Source: Bacteroidota bacterium | GTDB lineage: Bacteria; Bacteroidota; Bacteroidia; Chitinophagales; Chitinophagaceae | Length of the DNA: 64,000 nt | NCBI GenBank assembly: GCA_018266555.1 | Contig: JAFEAF010000008.1 | Coordinates: forward strand, 23,524-87,523 | Direction of reading: 5' to 3' | In this document: piece by piece, positions 43,768-51,964 of the stretch | How positions within the stretch are numbered: position 1 is the first letter of the stretch | Layout of the letters: each line of letters opens with the position of its first letter | Position numbers and translations under genes: made by a program | The notes under the pieces: model-generated | Told to the model about the DNA's origin: nothing | Seen by the model: the letters and a program-made list of their open reading frames with translations, nothing else | Databases searched by the model: none

Positions 43768-44265
43768 ATGAACGAAACGTACACTACATATTATCAATCG
43801 CCGGTAGGCTTGCTGAAGATTATTGGTGCAGAAAATTATATCTGTGAAGTTTCTTTTCATGATAAAACAACAAAAGTAACAGGAAAGAAAAAACATTTAC
43901 CCTCCTTGCTCATCCAATGTGTAGAGCAATTGATCCAATATTTTAATGGAGAAAGAAGGCAATTTGAACTTCCAATTCATCAGCCGGGTACAGTATTTCA
44001 GCAGCAGGTGTGGAGCGAGTTGCTTGCAATTCCTTTTGCAAAAACTATAAGTTATCTTGAACTGGCCAGAAGAACCGGCGATACCAAAGCCACAAGAGCT
44101 GTTGCCAATGCCAATGGAAAAAATAATATTGCAATCATAGTACCCTGTCACAGAGTTATTGGGTCAAATCGGGAATTGGTAGGTTATGGCGGCGGGCTTT
44201 GGAGAAAGAAATGGCTATTGGAACATGAAGCCAAGGTGGCATATGGAGTGCAGACTTTGTTTTAA
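43768..44265 (+). CDS. ogt: Methylated-DNA--protein-cysteine S-methyltransferase
   Basis: This suicide enzyme repairs O6-methylguanine by moving the methyl group to its own cysteine. The 165-residue protein has the N-terminal ribonuclease-H-like domain and the C-terminal DNA-binding/active-site domain with FQQQVWSELLAIPFAKTISY, AVANANGKNNIAIIVPCHRV (Cys127 in PCHRV) and SNRELVGYGGGLWRKKWLLE. It lacks the AdaA/B transcription-factor domains. It is co-transcribed with csaA, 2 bp upstream. Confidence 0.96.
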   Translation: MNETYTTYYQSPVGLLKIIGAENYICEVSFHDKTTKVTGKKKHLPSLLIQCVEQLIQYFNGERRQFELPIHQPGTVFQQQVWSELLAIPFAKTISYLELARRTGDTKATRAVANANGKNNIAIIVPCHRVIGSNRELVGYGGGLWRKKWLLEHEAKVAYGVQTLF

Positions 44266-44342
44266 AAGAAAAAAATCAAATCCCAAGATTTAAAGCATCA
44301 ATTATTTCCCCTTTTTCATTTAGCAATTTCCAAATTGCATAT

Positions 44343-44828
44343 TTATCCTAATTCTTTATTTGTAAAAGCAAATGGTAACAACAGGCCTGCCGATTTTATA
44401 ACAAACACTTTTCCTTCCTGGCCGCTTAAGATGAGCCGAATGGGCTTATGTAGCCTTGTTTCATATTCCAATAAAGATTGGCGACACATACCGCAAGGAG
44501 AAATCGGGTGATCGCTTTTCATCCCATCGCTTGTATAGCTGATAGCAATAGTTTCCACCGGAACATTAGGATGCAATGTAGCTACAGAACCTAACAACAC
44601 TCTTTCAGCACAGATACCCACCGGGTAAGATGCATTCTCCTGGTTCGTTCCGGCTACCACTTCTCCATTGGCAAGAATAGCTACGGCACCTACCTGGAAG
44701 TTGGAATATGGAGCATACGCATCTTTAGTAACACTCCTTGCTTCCGAAAGCAACCATGCATCTTTTTCATTCAGCTCACTGATGTCGTTAAAAACTTCAT
44801 AGCTGAACTCATACTTGTTTTCTTTCAT
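44343..44828 (-). CDS. cdd: Cytidine deaminase
   Basis: Cdd deaminates cytidine and deoxycytidine to uridine in pyrimidine salvage. The 161-residue protein shows the zinc-site motifs GICAERVLLG (C-A-E, Cys73 and Glu75) and PISPCGMCRQSLLEYE (PCxxC, Cys102 and Cys105), and YAPYSNFQVGAVAILANGEV with the substrate-binding FxVGA. It is the homotetrameric short form. The ATG at 44826-44828 was chosen over a TTG two codons upstream. It lies 65 bp downstream of lepB on the same strand. Confidence 0.96.
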   Translation of the reverse strand: MKENKYEFSYEVFNDISELNEKDAWLLSEARSVTKDAYAPYSNFQVGAVAILANGEVVAGTNQENASYPVGICAERVLLGSVATLHPNVPVETIAISYTSDGMKSDHPISPCGMCRQSLLEYETRLHKPIRLILSGQEGKVFVIKSAGLLLPFAFTNKELG

Positions 44829-44893
44829 GAGCAAAATTTATTTTGTAAACATGAACCTGTACATAACAGTAAAGTAACAAAGAAAATCCGCAA

Positions 44894-46435
44894 TCATTTT
44901 ACCGTTTTAAATAACCGATTCCATCGTGGCCCGTTTTTCCAACTAAACCAAATGATGGATGCTTCACCAACGATGTGGTCTTCGGGAACAAATCCCCAAA
45001 AGCGGGAATCCTGCGATCCCTGGCGGTTGTCTCCCATCATCCAGTAATAATTCATTTTGAAAGTATACTCCGTTGCTTCTTTACCATTCAGTATAAACTT
45101 ACCATCTTTTTTTTCCAAACTGTTTTTTTCATAAACCCGGATCGCTCTTTGATAGATTGGATAGGTTGAGTCGTTCAGTATAACCTTTGCTCCTTTCTTT
45201 GGTATCCATACCGGTCCATATTCATCTACAGACCATTTATGTATTGTATCGTAAGGAAAATATTCTACGGGGTTGGGAGTATTGATGTAATACGGTTGAA
45301 TACTTTTTATTATAGGAGATTTTTCAAGAATACCTTTTTCTTTCTCAGTCAGGTTAATCAGGTAGGTGGAATTTCCCAGCATATTCAGGTCAGAAGAATT
45401 ATCGGTTTCATTGATCATGATACCGAGATCTTTGAGGTAATCCGGATCTAAGGAACGGTTGTCTTTTAACTCCACCTGGTAATTTCTTTCAGAATGTGGA
45501 GGAATAGCTTGTTTCACGCCATCAATATAAACATCTCCATGAATGACCTGTAGTGTATCACCTGAAATGCCTATGCATCTTTTAATATAATTATCCGTTT
45601 TATCAGGCGGATGCACTACTATGGGAAAATTAACCGGATCATTTAATATCATCTGGTCTTTTTCTGATCCTGCCGCTGCCCTTCTTTTTACATCGTAATA
45701 AGGGTTTGCAGATTCAAATCCTTCTTTGTGAATTACCGTATCACCGGCGGGAAAATTAAATACTACCACATCTCCCCTTTTTACCGGAGAAGCAAACCAA
45801 CGGATATAAGGTAACTCTATGGCCGTAGAATATGATTTCCAGCCAAGTCCCGGGATGTAATTATGAATGAAAGGAATGGACAAAGGTGTATTGGGAATGC
45901 GTGGGCCATAGCTGAATTTGCTGACAAACAAGAAATCATTGATCAATAAAGTTTTTTCCATAGAACCGGAAGGAATAACGTACGCTTCGAAAATAAAAGT
46001 GCGGATCAGTGTTGCAGCAACTACAGCAAAGATGGCAGCATCTACCCATTCCCTCCAACTGCTTTTTTTATGTTTCCTTACTCCCTCAGTACCGATAAAT
46101 TTAGGATCTTCTTTATGAGCAACATAAGGAAAATAAAAGAATGGAACCAATGACGCAAGCATATGCTGGCCAATTGTGAACTTACCAAACAATTTTACAA
46201 ATTCAATAAAAATTCCCGGTGTGATAAACCAACCTACAACCGGGATTGCCTGCCAGAAAACCCAATGTTTAGGGCGCCGGGCTATATCCTGCATCACCCA
46301 GGTATTGTAAAAAGGTATGTATGCTTTCCAGGGGGGAACTCCTGCTTTTGCAAAGAGTTTGGCAAACCCAAAAGAAGGGAGCAAGACATACAAAAGAGAA
46401 ATAAAATAAATAATGAATAGCTGGGATATAGGCAT
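44894..46435 (-). CDS. lepB: Signal peptidase I, long form with N-terminal membrane domain
   Basis: LepB cleaves signal peptides from exported proteins at the outer face of the inner membrane. The Ser-Lys catalytic pair is present: Ser158 in YVIPSGSMEKTLL and Lys219 in PVKRGDVVVFNFPAGD. Later motifs are DNYIKRCIGISGDTLQVIHG and YYWMMGDNRQGSQDSRFWGF. At 513 residues it is much longer than E. coli LepB. The N-terminal 110 residues hold about three TM helices with GFAKLFAKAGVPPWKAYIPF and YNTWVMQDIARRPKHWVFWQ, which look like a fused small membrane domain of the DUF5684 kind (family name from memory). A further insert of about 110 residues (roughly 310-420) separates the catalytic halves. A promoter lies just upstream. 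Confidence 0.95.
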   Translation of the reverse strand: MPISQLFIIYFISLLYVLLPSFGFAKLFAKAGVPPWKAYIPFYNTWVMQDIARRPKHWVFWQAIPVVGWFITPGIFIEFVKLFGKFTIGQHMLASLVPFFYFPYVAHKEDPKFIGTEGVRKHKKSSWREWVDAAIFAVVAATLIRTFIFEAYVIPSGSMEKTLLINDFLFVSKFSYGPRIPNTPLSIPFIHNYIPGLGWKSYSTAIELPYIRWFASPVKRGDVVVFNFPAGDTVIHKEGFESANPYYDVKRRAAAGSEKDQMILNDPVNFPIVVHPPDKTDNYIKRCIGISGDTLQVIHGDVYIDGVKQAIPPHSERNYQVELKDNRSLDPDYLKDLGIMINETDNSSDLNMLGNSTYLINLTEKEKGILEKSPIIKSIQPYYINTPNPVEYFPYDTIHKWSVDEYGPVWIPKKGAKVILNDSTYPIYQRAIRVYEKNSLEKKDGKFILNGKEATEYTFKMNYYWMMGDNRQGSQDSRFWGFVPEDHIVGEASIIWFSWKNGPRWNRLFKTVK

Positions 46436-46455
46436 GACGATTTTTTATTAACGGG

Positions 46456-46484
46456 CAAAATTATTATAATAATCTGCCTTTCAA
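46456..46484 (-). promoter_or_regulatory. lepB: Promoter of lepB
   Basis: On the minus strand, TTG (46482-46484) and TAATTTTG (46456-46463) are spaced 18 nt apart, close to the Bacteroidota consensus. The -7 box lies 20 bp before the lepB start. Confidence 0.55.
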
Positions 46485-46518
46485 AATTTTAGTGCAGAAA
46501 GTTTTGCTAAAGCAAGGC

Positions 46519-47679
46519 TTACTTGGGCAAAACATAGTTTTTTACATCTTCAGAAGAGATGCTTTTCCCGGATAAAATGACAAGCCGCTCTATGACATTG
46601 CGCAATTCCCGGATATTACCTGTCCAGTTATATTGCTGTAACAACTTGATAGCATCTGTATCAATATTTTTTTTGGAAGTGCCATAATCGGTACAAATAT
46701 CTTCGAGAAACTGATCAATAAGCAAGGGAATATCATCTTTCCGGTCATTGAGAGAGGGCACATGAATCAAAATAACACTTAGGCGATGATATAAATCAAG
46801 CCGGAATGTTTTTGCATCCACTTCTTTTAATAAATCTTTGTTAGTAGCAGCAATCACCCGTACATCCACATTAATATCTTTATCTGCCCCCACCCTGGTG
46901 ATTTTTCCTTCCTGCAATGCCCGAAGCACTTTGGCCTGTGCATTCGGACTCATGTCCCCAATTTCATCTAAAAATAAAGTACCGCCGTTGGCTTGTTCAA
47001 ACTTTCCAATTCTTTGTTTAATTGCTGAAGTGAAAGAACCTTTTTCATGCCCGAATAATTCGCTTTCGATCAATTCCGATGGAATCGCTGCACAATTCAC
47101 TTCTATCAATGGGCCGCCTGCTCTGTTGCTTTTTTCATGAATCCATCTTGCCACTAATTCTTTTCCCACTCCATTTTCGCCTGTGACTAATATCCTGGCT
47201 TCAGTTGGAGCTACTTTTTCAATAGTGTCTCTAATCTTTTTCATCGGGCTGGATTCGCCAATCATTTCCTGCACTTTTCCTACTTTACGCTTCAGCACTT
47301 TGGTTTCTGTCACCAGGCTGCTGCGATCCATAGCATTGCGGATGGTGATCAGCAGGCGATTCAGATCAGGTGGTTTAGAAATATAATCATATGCTCCTTT
47401 CTTCACAGCTTCAACGGCGGTTTCAATATTACCATGACCTGAAATCATGATAATAGGAACATCAGAATTAAGTTCACCGGCTTTTTCCAAAAACTCAATA
47501 CCGTCAATTTTGGGCATCTTAATATCGCATAGCACTACATCGTAGGTTTTGTCTTTGAATTTTTTCAAGCCATCTTCTCCATCTGCTGCTTCTTCAATCT
47601 TATACCCTTCAAAAGACAAAATTTCCGTCAGCGTTTTACGAATCGCTTTTTCATCATCAATGATCAGGATATCAGCCAT
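46519..47679 (-). CDS. Sigma-54 activator response regulator lacking a DNA-binding domain
   Basis: A 386-residue NtrC-family protein. The receiver domain (1-118) has the acidic pair in IIDDEKAIRKTL, phosphoacceptor Asp52 (VVLCDIKMPKIDG) and Lys102. The AAA+ domain (about 138-375) has Walker A GENGVGKE (167-174), ELFGHEKGSFTSAIKQRIGK where the sigma-54 contact loop GAFTGA reads GSFTSA (214-219), GGTLFLDEIGDMSPNAQAKV, RVIAATNKDL, and YNWTGNIRELRNVIERLVIL. The chain then ends at KNYVLPK, with no Fis-type helix-turn-helix. It may therefore act from solution, like other HTH-less activators. No histidine kinase gene is adjacent. pdhB lies upstream on the same strand, separated by 116 bp. Confidence 0.92.
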   Translation of the reverse strand: MADILIIDDEKAIRKTLTEILSFEGYKIEEAADGEDGLKKFKDKTYDVVLCDIKMPKIDGIEFLEKAGELNSDVPIIMISGHGNIETAVEAVKKGAYDYISKPPDLNRLLITIRNAMDRSSLVTETKVLKRKVGKVQEMIGESSPMKKIRDTIEKVAPTEARILVTGENGVGKELVARWIHEKSNRAGGPLIEVNCAAIPSELIESELFGHEKGSFTSAIKQRIGKFEQANGGTLFLDEIGDMSPNAQAKVLRALQEGKITRVGADKDINVDVRVIAATNKDLLKEVDAKTFRLDLYHRLSVILIHVPSLNDRKDDIPLLIDQFLEDICTDYGTSKKNIDTDAIKLLQQYNWTGNIRELRNVIERLVILSGKSISSEDVKNYVLPK

Positions 47680-47795
47680 TGCTTATTATTTGGTATAAAA
47701 ATAGAGTAAAAAAAATTGAAGCTATTGTATAAAAATAAAACTGAAGGTTAATCAGCCTCAATCTTAAATCAAGATGACCATTCCCAATTCACTAT

Positions 47796-48785
47796 TCACT
47801 TCTTCAAATACATCACTTCTTTTGCAAGCTTTACAGTTCTGGGAACATCGGGCAATGCAGCAGCAACCAGGTTAGGCGCATAGTGCAATGGTGCATCAGC
47901 AGCTGTAATTCGGCGGATGGGAGCATCCAGGTAATCGAAACCTTCTTTTTGTATGTGATAAGATAATTCAGACGATATAGATGCGAATGGCCATTGTTCC
48001 TCCACAATCACCAGCCTGTTTGTTTTTTTAACGCTGCCCAAGACAGTCATCCAATCCAAAGGACGGATGCTGCGAAGATCAATTACTTCGGCGCTGATTT
48101 CTTCTTTTTCCAACTCTGCCGCAGCGCCTAATGCCACTTTCATCATTTTATTAAAGGAAACGATGGTGATGTCTCTTCCCTGTTTTTTTATATCTGCTTT
48201 TCCAAGAGGAATGTAATATTCTTCCTCTGGTACTTCTGATTTATCGCCATACATCACTTCGCTTTCCATAAACACCACCGGGTCTTCTTCGTAACGAATA
48301 GCTTGTTTCAATAAACCTTTTGCATCATATCCATTACTGGGTGAAACCACTTTAATACCTGGAATATTGGCATACAAATTTTCAAATGCTGTGGAGTGCT
48401 GTGCGCCTAATTGTCCGGCAGAACCATTAGGCCCACGAAAAACTATAGGGCAGGAAATTTGTCCGCCGCTCATGGCCAACATTTTAGAAGCCGTGTTAAG
48501 AATTTGGTCTAAGGCCAGGACGGCAAAATTCCATGTCATGAATTCAACGATAGGTCGAAGCCCGTTTTGTGCTGCACCAACCCCAACAGCAGTAAATCCT
48601 AATTCGGTTATGGGAGTGTCAATCACTCTTTTCGGGCCAAACTCGCTCAGCATACCCTGGCTTACTTTATAAGCACCATTATATTCAGCCACTTCTTCAC
48701 CCATCAGGAACACCCGTTCATCTCTTCTCATTTCTTCGGTCATCGCTTCCCGCAGCGCTTCCCGGAATGGAATGGATCTTGCCAT
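47796..48785 (-). CDS. pdhB: Pyruvate dehydrogenase E1 component subunit beta
   Basis: PdhB forms, with PdhA, the thiamine-dependent E1 of the pyruvate dehydrogenase complex, which makes acetyl-CoA. The 329-residue protein shows FREALREAMTEEMRRDERVF, LMGEEVAEYNGAYKVSQGML, FGPKRVIDTPITELGFTAVG (with the ThDP-activating glutamate), FRGPNGSAGQLGAQHSTAFE, and the C-terminal transketolase domain EVIDLRSIRPLDWMTVLGSV and VIVEEQWPFASISSELSYHI. The length and motifs are those of the E1-beta chain of the two-subunit form. PdhA and the E2 gene are not adjacent in the window. A TAnnTTTG box precedes it. Confidence 0.96.
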   Translation of the reverse strand: MARSIPFREALREAMTEEMRRDERVFLMGEEVAEYNGAYKVSQGMLSEFGPKRVIDTPITELGFTAVGVGAAQNGLRPIVEFMTWNFAVLALDQILNTASKMLAMSGGQISCPIVFRGPNGSAGQLGAQHSTAFENLYANIPGIKVVSPSNGYDAKGLLKQAIRYEEDPVVFMESEVMYGDKSEVPEEEYYIPLGKADIKKQGRDITIVSFNKMMKVALGAAAELEKEEISAEVIDLRSIRPLDWMTVLGSVKKTNRLVIVEEQWPFASISSELSYHIQKEGFDYLDAPIRRITAADAPLHYAPNLVAAALPDVPRTVKLAKEVMYLKK

Positions 48786-48810
48786 TTTGCTCTTTGATTT
48801 TTAAGAAGGG

Positions 48811-48818
48811 CAAAATTA
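48811..48818 (-). promoter_or_regulatory. pdhB: Candidate -7 box of pdhB
   Basis: On the minus strand this is TAATTTTG, an exact TAnnTTTG match, 25 bp before the pdhB start. The nearest upstream TTG is 25 nt away, further than ideal. Confidence 0.4.
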
Positions 48819-48883
48819 AGTTACGTAAGGGATAAAACCTAAACAAGTGCCTGGCAGATTAACTATTTTTTGTACCCGGAATT

Positions 48884-49765
48884 TTATTGATTATTGTTAT
48901 TATTATCATTACACTCCTGCTCCATCGCAGTCACTTCCTGTTTAGTCATTTTTGTATTTGCTTCATCATAGCTACTATATTTTGCCTGAATTTTTTTCAA
49001 AGTACAACTGCAATGAGCATTTGCAGTTTGACGGTCCGCACCTGCATTCGTAGCATTTTGTATACAACTGCCCATGAATTTTTGTTCATCAGAAGCAGAC
49101 CATGCACCTCCGCCCATACCGCCTCCGTTGTTATTGTTATTATTAATTCCACCTAGTATACCACCTCCATTGTTGTTGTTATTATTCCCATTATCATTAT
49201 TATTCCCGGCACCATTGTTATTGTCATTGCACTCTTGTTCCATCGCAGTCACTTGTTGTGTAGTCATTTTGGTGTTTGCTTCATCATAACTGCTATACTT
49301 TGCCTGAATTTTTTTAAGTGTGCAATTACAATGTGCTGTTGCAGTTTGTTGGTCTGCTCCTGCATTCGTAGCATTTTGTATACAAGTACCCATGAATTTT
49401 TGTTCATCGTTTGCAGACCATGCTGCTCCATTATTATTTCCTCCACCTAAACCACCCCCTCCATTGCCATTGTTGTTATTAACATTACCTCCCCGATTTA
49501 TACTTTGCAGACATGCTTTCCCAAGAGTAACACCATCTTCATAAGTGCCTTTTTGATTCATATCTGCATAACTGGTATATTTCTGTTCCAATTTTTCCAT
49601 CATGCAACTGCAATAATTTTTGGAAGTTGCAGCATCCATATTATTTGCCTGGCCGGTGCAGACTTGCATCCATTGCTGCTTATCAGCCTGGGACCATTTA
49701 CCTCCTTTGTTTTCACAGGATATAAAAATTAAAGTTGCTCCAAGTGCAAAGATTAGTTTTCGCAT
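48884..49765 (-). CDS. Lipoprotein with three copies of a four-cysteine repeat
   Basis: A 293-residue lipoprotein (lipobox FISC, Cys17). The mature part has three repeats of about 63 residues: W24-C85, W116-C179 and W222-C285, joined by Asn/Gly linkers. The shared pattern is a Trp start, FMxxC, an AHCxC pair, a KKIQAKYSSYDEA helix and a final EQEC. Each repeat thus has four cysteines, likely two disulfides in the periplasm, though a metal site is possible. Repeats 2 and 3 are about 85% alike by eye; repeat 1 is divergent. A one-repeat paralogue lies next door at 50079-50480. The linkers (about 86-115 and 180-221) are nearly pure Asn and Gly. I do not recognise the domain; a surface-exposed structural or binding role is likely. 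Confidence 0.85.
   Translation of the reverse strand: MRKLIFALGATLIFISCENKGGKWSQADKQQWMQVCTGQANNMDAATSKNYCSCMMEKLEQKYTSYADMNQKGTYEDGVTLGKACLQSINRGGNVNNNNGNGGGGLGGGNNNGAAWSANDEQKFMGTCIQNATNAGADQQTATAHCNCTLKKIQAKYSSYDEANTKMTTQQVTAMEQECNDNNNGAGNNNDNGNNNNNNGGGILGGINNNNNNGGGMGGGAWSASDEQKFMGSCIQNATNAGADRQTANAHCSCTLKKIQAKYSSYDEANTKMTKQEVTAMEQECNDNNNNNQ
48911..49102 (-). repeat. Third four-cysteine repeat unit (C-terminal)
   Basis: Encodes residues 222-285 of the lipoprotein above. At the DNA level it is close to the unit at 49229-49420, pointing to a tandem duplication of about 318 bp (unit plus linker). Confidence 0.75.
49103..49228 (-). repeat. Asn/Gly codon-repeat linker
   Basis: The linker between repeats 2 and 3 is built of near-uniform AAT/AAC and GGN codons (plus strand: strings of tta, ttg and cca/ccc triplets). 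Such triplet tracts are slippage-prone but keep frame, so linker length may vary between strains. Confidence 0.6.
49229..49420 (-). repeat. Second four-cysteine repeat unit
   Basis: Encodes residues 116-179 of the lipoprotein. Differences from the third unit are mostly at third codon positions, so both are under protein-level selection. Confidence 0.75.
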
Positions 49766-50078
49766 ATTAAAAAATTTTGTTTCACCAAAGTAGTTATTCT
49801 TTTTATATTGAAAAAATTTTTAAACTTCTACTTTCCTAAATTCCGTTTTGCGCCGGCGGGTTTTTAAATAGAGGCTTCTATCTCTCGGAGCAGTTAAAAT
49901 CGTTTTCTTGATTACTTAGCCTAAACACAATACCAGCATAGCTCTTAGACAATTTTACCCATTATTTTTGTTTATAGTCCCGGCTATACCAGCTCCTGTA
50001 TACAAAATAATACGCCATGAAATTTTTAAATAAATCCATGGCGTAATAAAAATTTAAACGGCTCTTTGGCAAATAAAA
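49766..50078. other. 313-bp gap between the two repeat lipoprotein genes
   Basis: It contains a terminator for the upstream-lying gene at 50079-50480 (next entry). The promoter of the three-repeat gene should be near 49770-49850 but no clean TAnnTTTG box was found. No ORF of interest. Confidence 0.5.
50011..50045 (-). terminator. Terminator of the one-repeat lipoprotein gene
   Basis: Perfect 9-bp stem TACGCCATG (50011-50019) with CATGGCGTA (50037-50045) around a 17-nt AT-rich loop; on the minus strand a T-rich stretch follows. It lies 34 bp past the stop. Confidence 0.65.
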
Positions 50079-50480
50079 TCAATTGTTTTCATCTTCACCT
50101 CCACCGCCATTTTCATCATTTCCCATTCCCCCATTATTATCTCCATTCATATTGGTATTACATTCTTGCTCCATAGCTGTTATCTCTTCCGCTTTTAAAT
50201 TTTTATCGGCTTCATCATAACTGCTGTATTTAGCCGCAATTTTACCTAAAGTGCAATTGCAATGAGCCGTAGAAGCCTGGCGGTCAGCCCCGGCATTCAT
50301 AGCATTTTGAACACAGGTACTCATAAATTTTTGCTGGTCGGAGGATGACCAGGTTCCGCCCATGTTTTTGTTATTACCTCCGCCCAAGACTCCTCCTTTG
50401 CCATTGTTGGTTTTATTACCCCCACTTTCACAGGCGGTAATAAGCAATACTGATGCGATAAGGGTGATTACTGATTTCAT
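50079..50480 (-). CDS. Lipoprotein with a single four-cysteine repeat
   Basis: A 133-residue lipoprotein (lipobox ITAC, Cys17). A Gly/Asn linker (about 18-41) is followed by one repeat that clearly matches those of 48884-49765: GGTWSSSDQQKFMSTCVQNA, MNAGADRQASTAHCNCTLGK, IAAKYSSYDEADKNL and ITAMEQECN. All four cysteines are kept. The C-terminal tail is Asn-, Gly- and Glu-rich (GGMGNDENGGGGEDENN). It has its own terminator downstream. The pair looks like a local gene duplication followed by internal repeat growth in one copy. The function is unknown. Confidence 0.82.
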   Translation of the reverse strand: MKSVITLIASVLLITACESGGNKTNNGKGGVLGGGNNKNMGGTWSSSDQQKFMSTCVQNAMNAGADRQASTAHCNCTLGKIAAKYSSYDEADKNLKAEEITAMEQECNTNMNGDNNGGMGNDENGGGGEDENN

Positions 50481-50857
50481 ATAAAAAATTTTGTTTATTC
50501 AAATTACCACTTCTTTTACATCCAAAAAAAAATAAACGATTATTATCTGACAATTGTCATCAGCTTTCCGGATTTACTATTTATAAGAGACGGAATTGCC
50601 TGAATACCGGGAAGAGAAGTGCTAAATAAAATAAAACCCTGGTTGCTCTAAGGATATTTTTTCTGGGACAATAATTTTATTCTCTGTTTAGAATTGTTAT
50701 CCTACCGGCTTCCAATCATGGCCACAGCAAGATGGTTTCTTTTTATTAATCTTTCAACATCTGGAATTGAAATGAACAAATGGGTATAACTTTTTATTTA
50801 TTTATCTGTCCTATGCTTTAACTTTCTCCCGCTTTTTTCCGCCGATCAACGTTTGTT
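50481..50857. other. 377-bp gap with a decayed T9SS tail
   Basis: No intact gene. The left half contains a minus-strand remnant of a sorting domain (next entry). The right half (about 50690-50857) shows nothing recognisable apart from the region where the promoter of the next gene should lie. Confidence 0.45.
50543..50687 (-). pseudogene. Remnant of a T9SS C-terminal sorting domain
   Basis: Reading the minus strand, one frame gives TENKIIVPEKISLEQPGFYF followed by a stop. An adjacent frame continues to a natural end GKLMTIVR plus stop. GFYFI and a terminal GKLMTIVR are typical of the last 40 residues of T9SS type A sorting domains. The two halves are out of frame and nothing upstream resembles the rest of such a protein, so this appears to be the 3' remnant of a lost gene. 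Confidence 0.45.
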
Positions 50858-51964
50858 ATGAAGATTTTTTTACTGCCATCTTCAATTATTTTGTTATTCC
50901 AGTTTTCATCCTACGGGCAAATATCCGGCCCGGTAAATGGAGGAACATTTACGGTAGTTGCGATTCCCGGCTCCACGCAGACATGGGTAAACCCCGGCAA
51001 TGTGGCAGCAAGTGACAATGTTTACGCAAGTTTTGGGAGCATTACGACGGCAAATGCTTACACGGATTATCTTGTAGTTACGAATTTTGGGTTTGCAATA
51101 CCAGGAGGCTCTACGATTACCGGTATTGTGGTTGAAGTGGAGCGCTCCGATGTGAACTTCAGAACAATTGACAACAGCGTTAAAATTGTGAAAGGCGGAA
51201 TCATAGGTGGCGATGAAAAAGCAGTCAGTGCCACATATCCACTTACAGATACTTACCAGCAATATGGGAATGCCGGCGATCTTTGGGGATTGGCATGGAC
51301 GGATGCTGATATTAATGCTTCAAACTTTGGAATGGCGGTTTCTGCAAAAAAAATTAACAGCCCCAGTGGAGCAGCCACTGGAAAAATTGATGATATCAGG
51401 ATTACCGTGTATTATAATTTTGTGGTACTGCCGGTTAATTTAATCAGCTTTTCAGCTTCTAAAAACAATAAATCAGTAAGCTTGAACTGGACAACAGCAA
51501 ATGAAATAAACATGACTGCTTATGAAGTACAACGCTCTGCAGATGGAACTAATTTTGCTCCTATTGCATCTGTTCCCAGTCAAAATATCCGTTCACTTAC
51601 TCAATATAATTTTGATGATCCAAACCCGCCGGGAAATATTTTATTTTACCGTTTAAAAATGATTGGAATTTCAGGTTATACAAAATATTCAAAAATAGTT
51701 TCAGTGAATTTTAGTAGTGGAAACAAAATTTCTTTGTACCCGAACCCGGTCAGCACAAACCAAATACTTCATATTGCAGACCGGAATGGCCAGTTACTGA
51801 ATATCCGCTTTTTTGATATGGCAGGAAGGATGCTGTCAAACATGATTATCAATTCAGATGATATTTCGCTTTCTTCGCTTCGTAATCAAAAAGGCGTAGT
51901 TGTGTTCCAGGTAACGGATAGTAAATTTCAGATAATTGCGAATGGGAAATTATTAGTCCAGTAA
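50858..51964 (+). CDS. T9SS-exported surface protein
   Basis: A 368-residue secreted protein. A signal peptide (IILLFQFSSYGQ) is followed by a beta-rich domain of about 165 residues (TWVNPGNVAASDNVYASFGS to DIRITVYYNFVV). A linker typical of these proteins follows, LPVNLISFSASKNNKSVSLN with WTTANEINMTAYEVQRSADG, resembling a fibronectin-like module. The C-terminal T9SS type A sorting domain (about 290-368) starts ISLYPNPVSTNQILHI and ends GKLLVQ. It is expected to reach the cell surface. No enzyme motif is visible, so a structural or binding role is likely. Its stop codon abuts the stop of the convergent acetyltransferase gene with no base between. Confidence 0.88.
   Translation: MKIFLLPSSIILLFQFSSYGQISGPVNGGTFTVVAIPGSTQTWVNPGNVAASDNVYASFGSITTANAYTDYLVVTNFGFAIPGGSTITGIVVEVERSDVNFRTIDNSVKIVKGGIIGGDEKAVSATYPLTDTYQQYGNAGDLWGLAWTDADINASNFGMAVSAKKINSPSGAATGKIDDIRITVYYNFVVLPVNLISFSASKNNKSVSLNWTTANEINMTAYEVQRSADGTNFAPIASVPSQNIRSLTQYNFDDPNPPGNILFYRLKMIGISGYTKYSKIVSVNFSSGNKISLYPNPVSTNQILHIADRNGQLLNIRFFDMAGRMLSNMIINSDDISLSSLRNQKGVVVFQVTDSKFQIIANGKLLVQ

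Noticed and set aside
48887..49732. Several plus-strand frames antisense to the repeat lipoprotein
   Set aside because: They arise from the repetitive Asn/Gly and cysteine-rich codons of the real minus-strand gene and have no signal or start site of their own.
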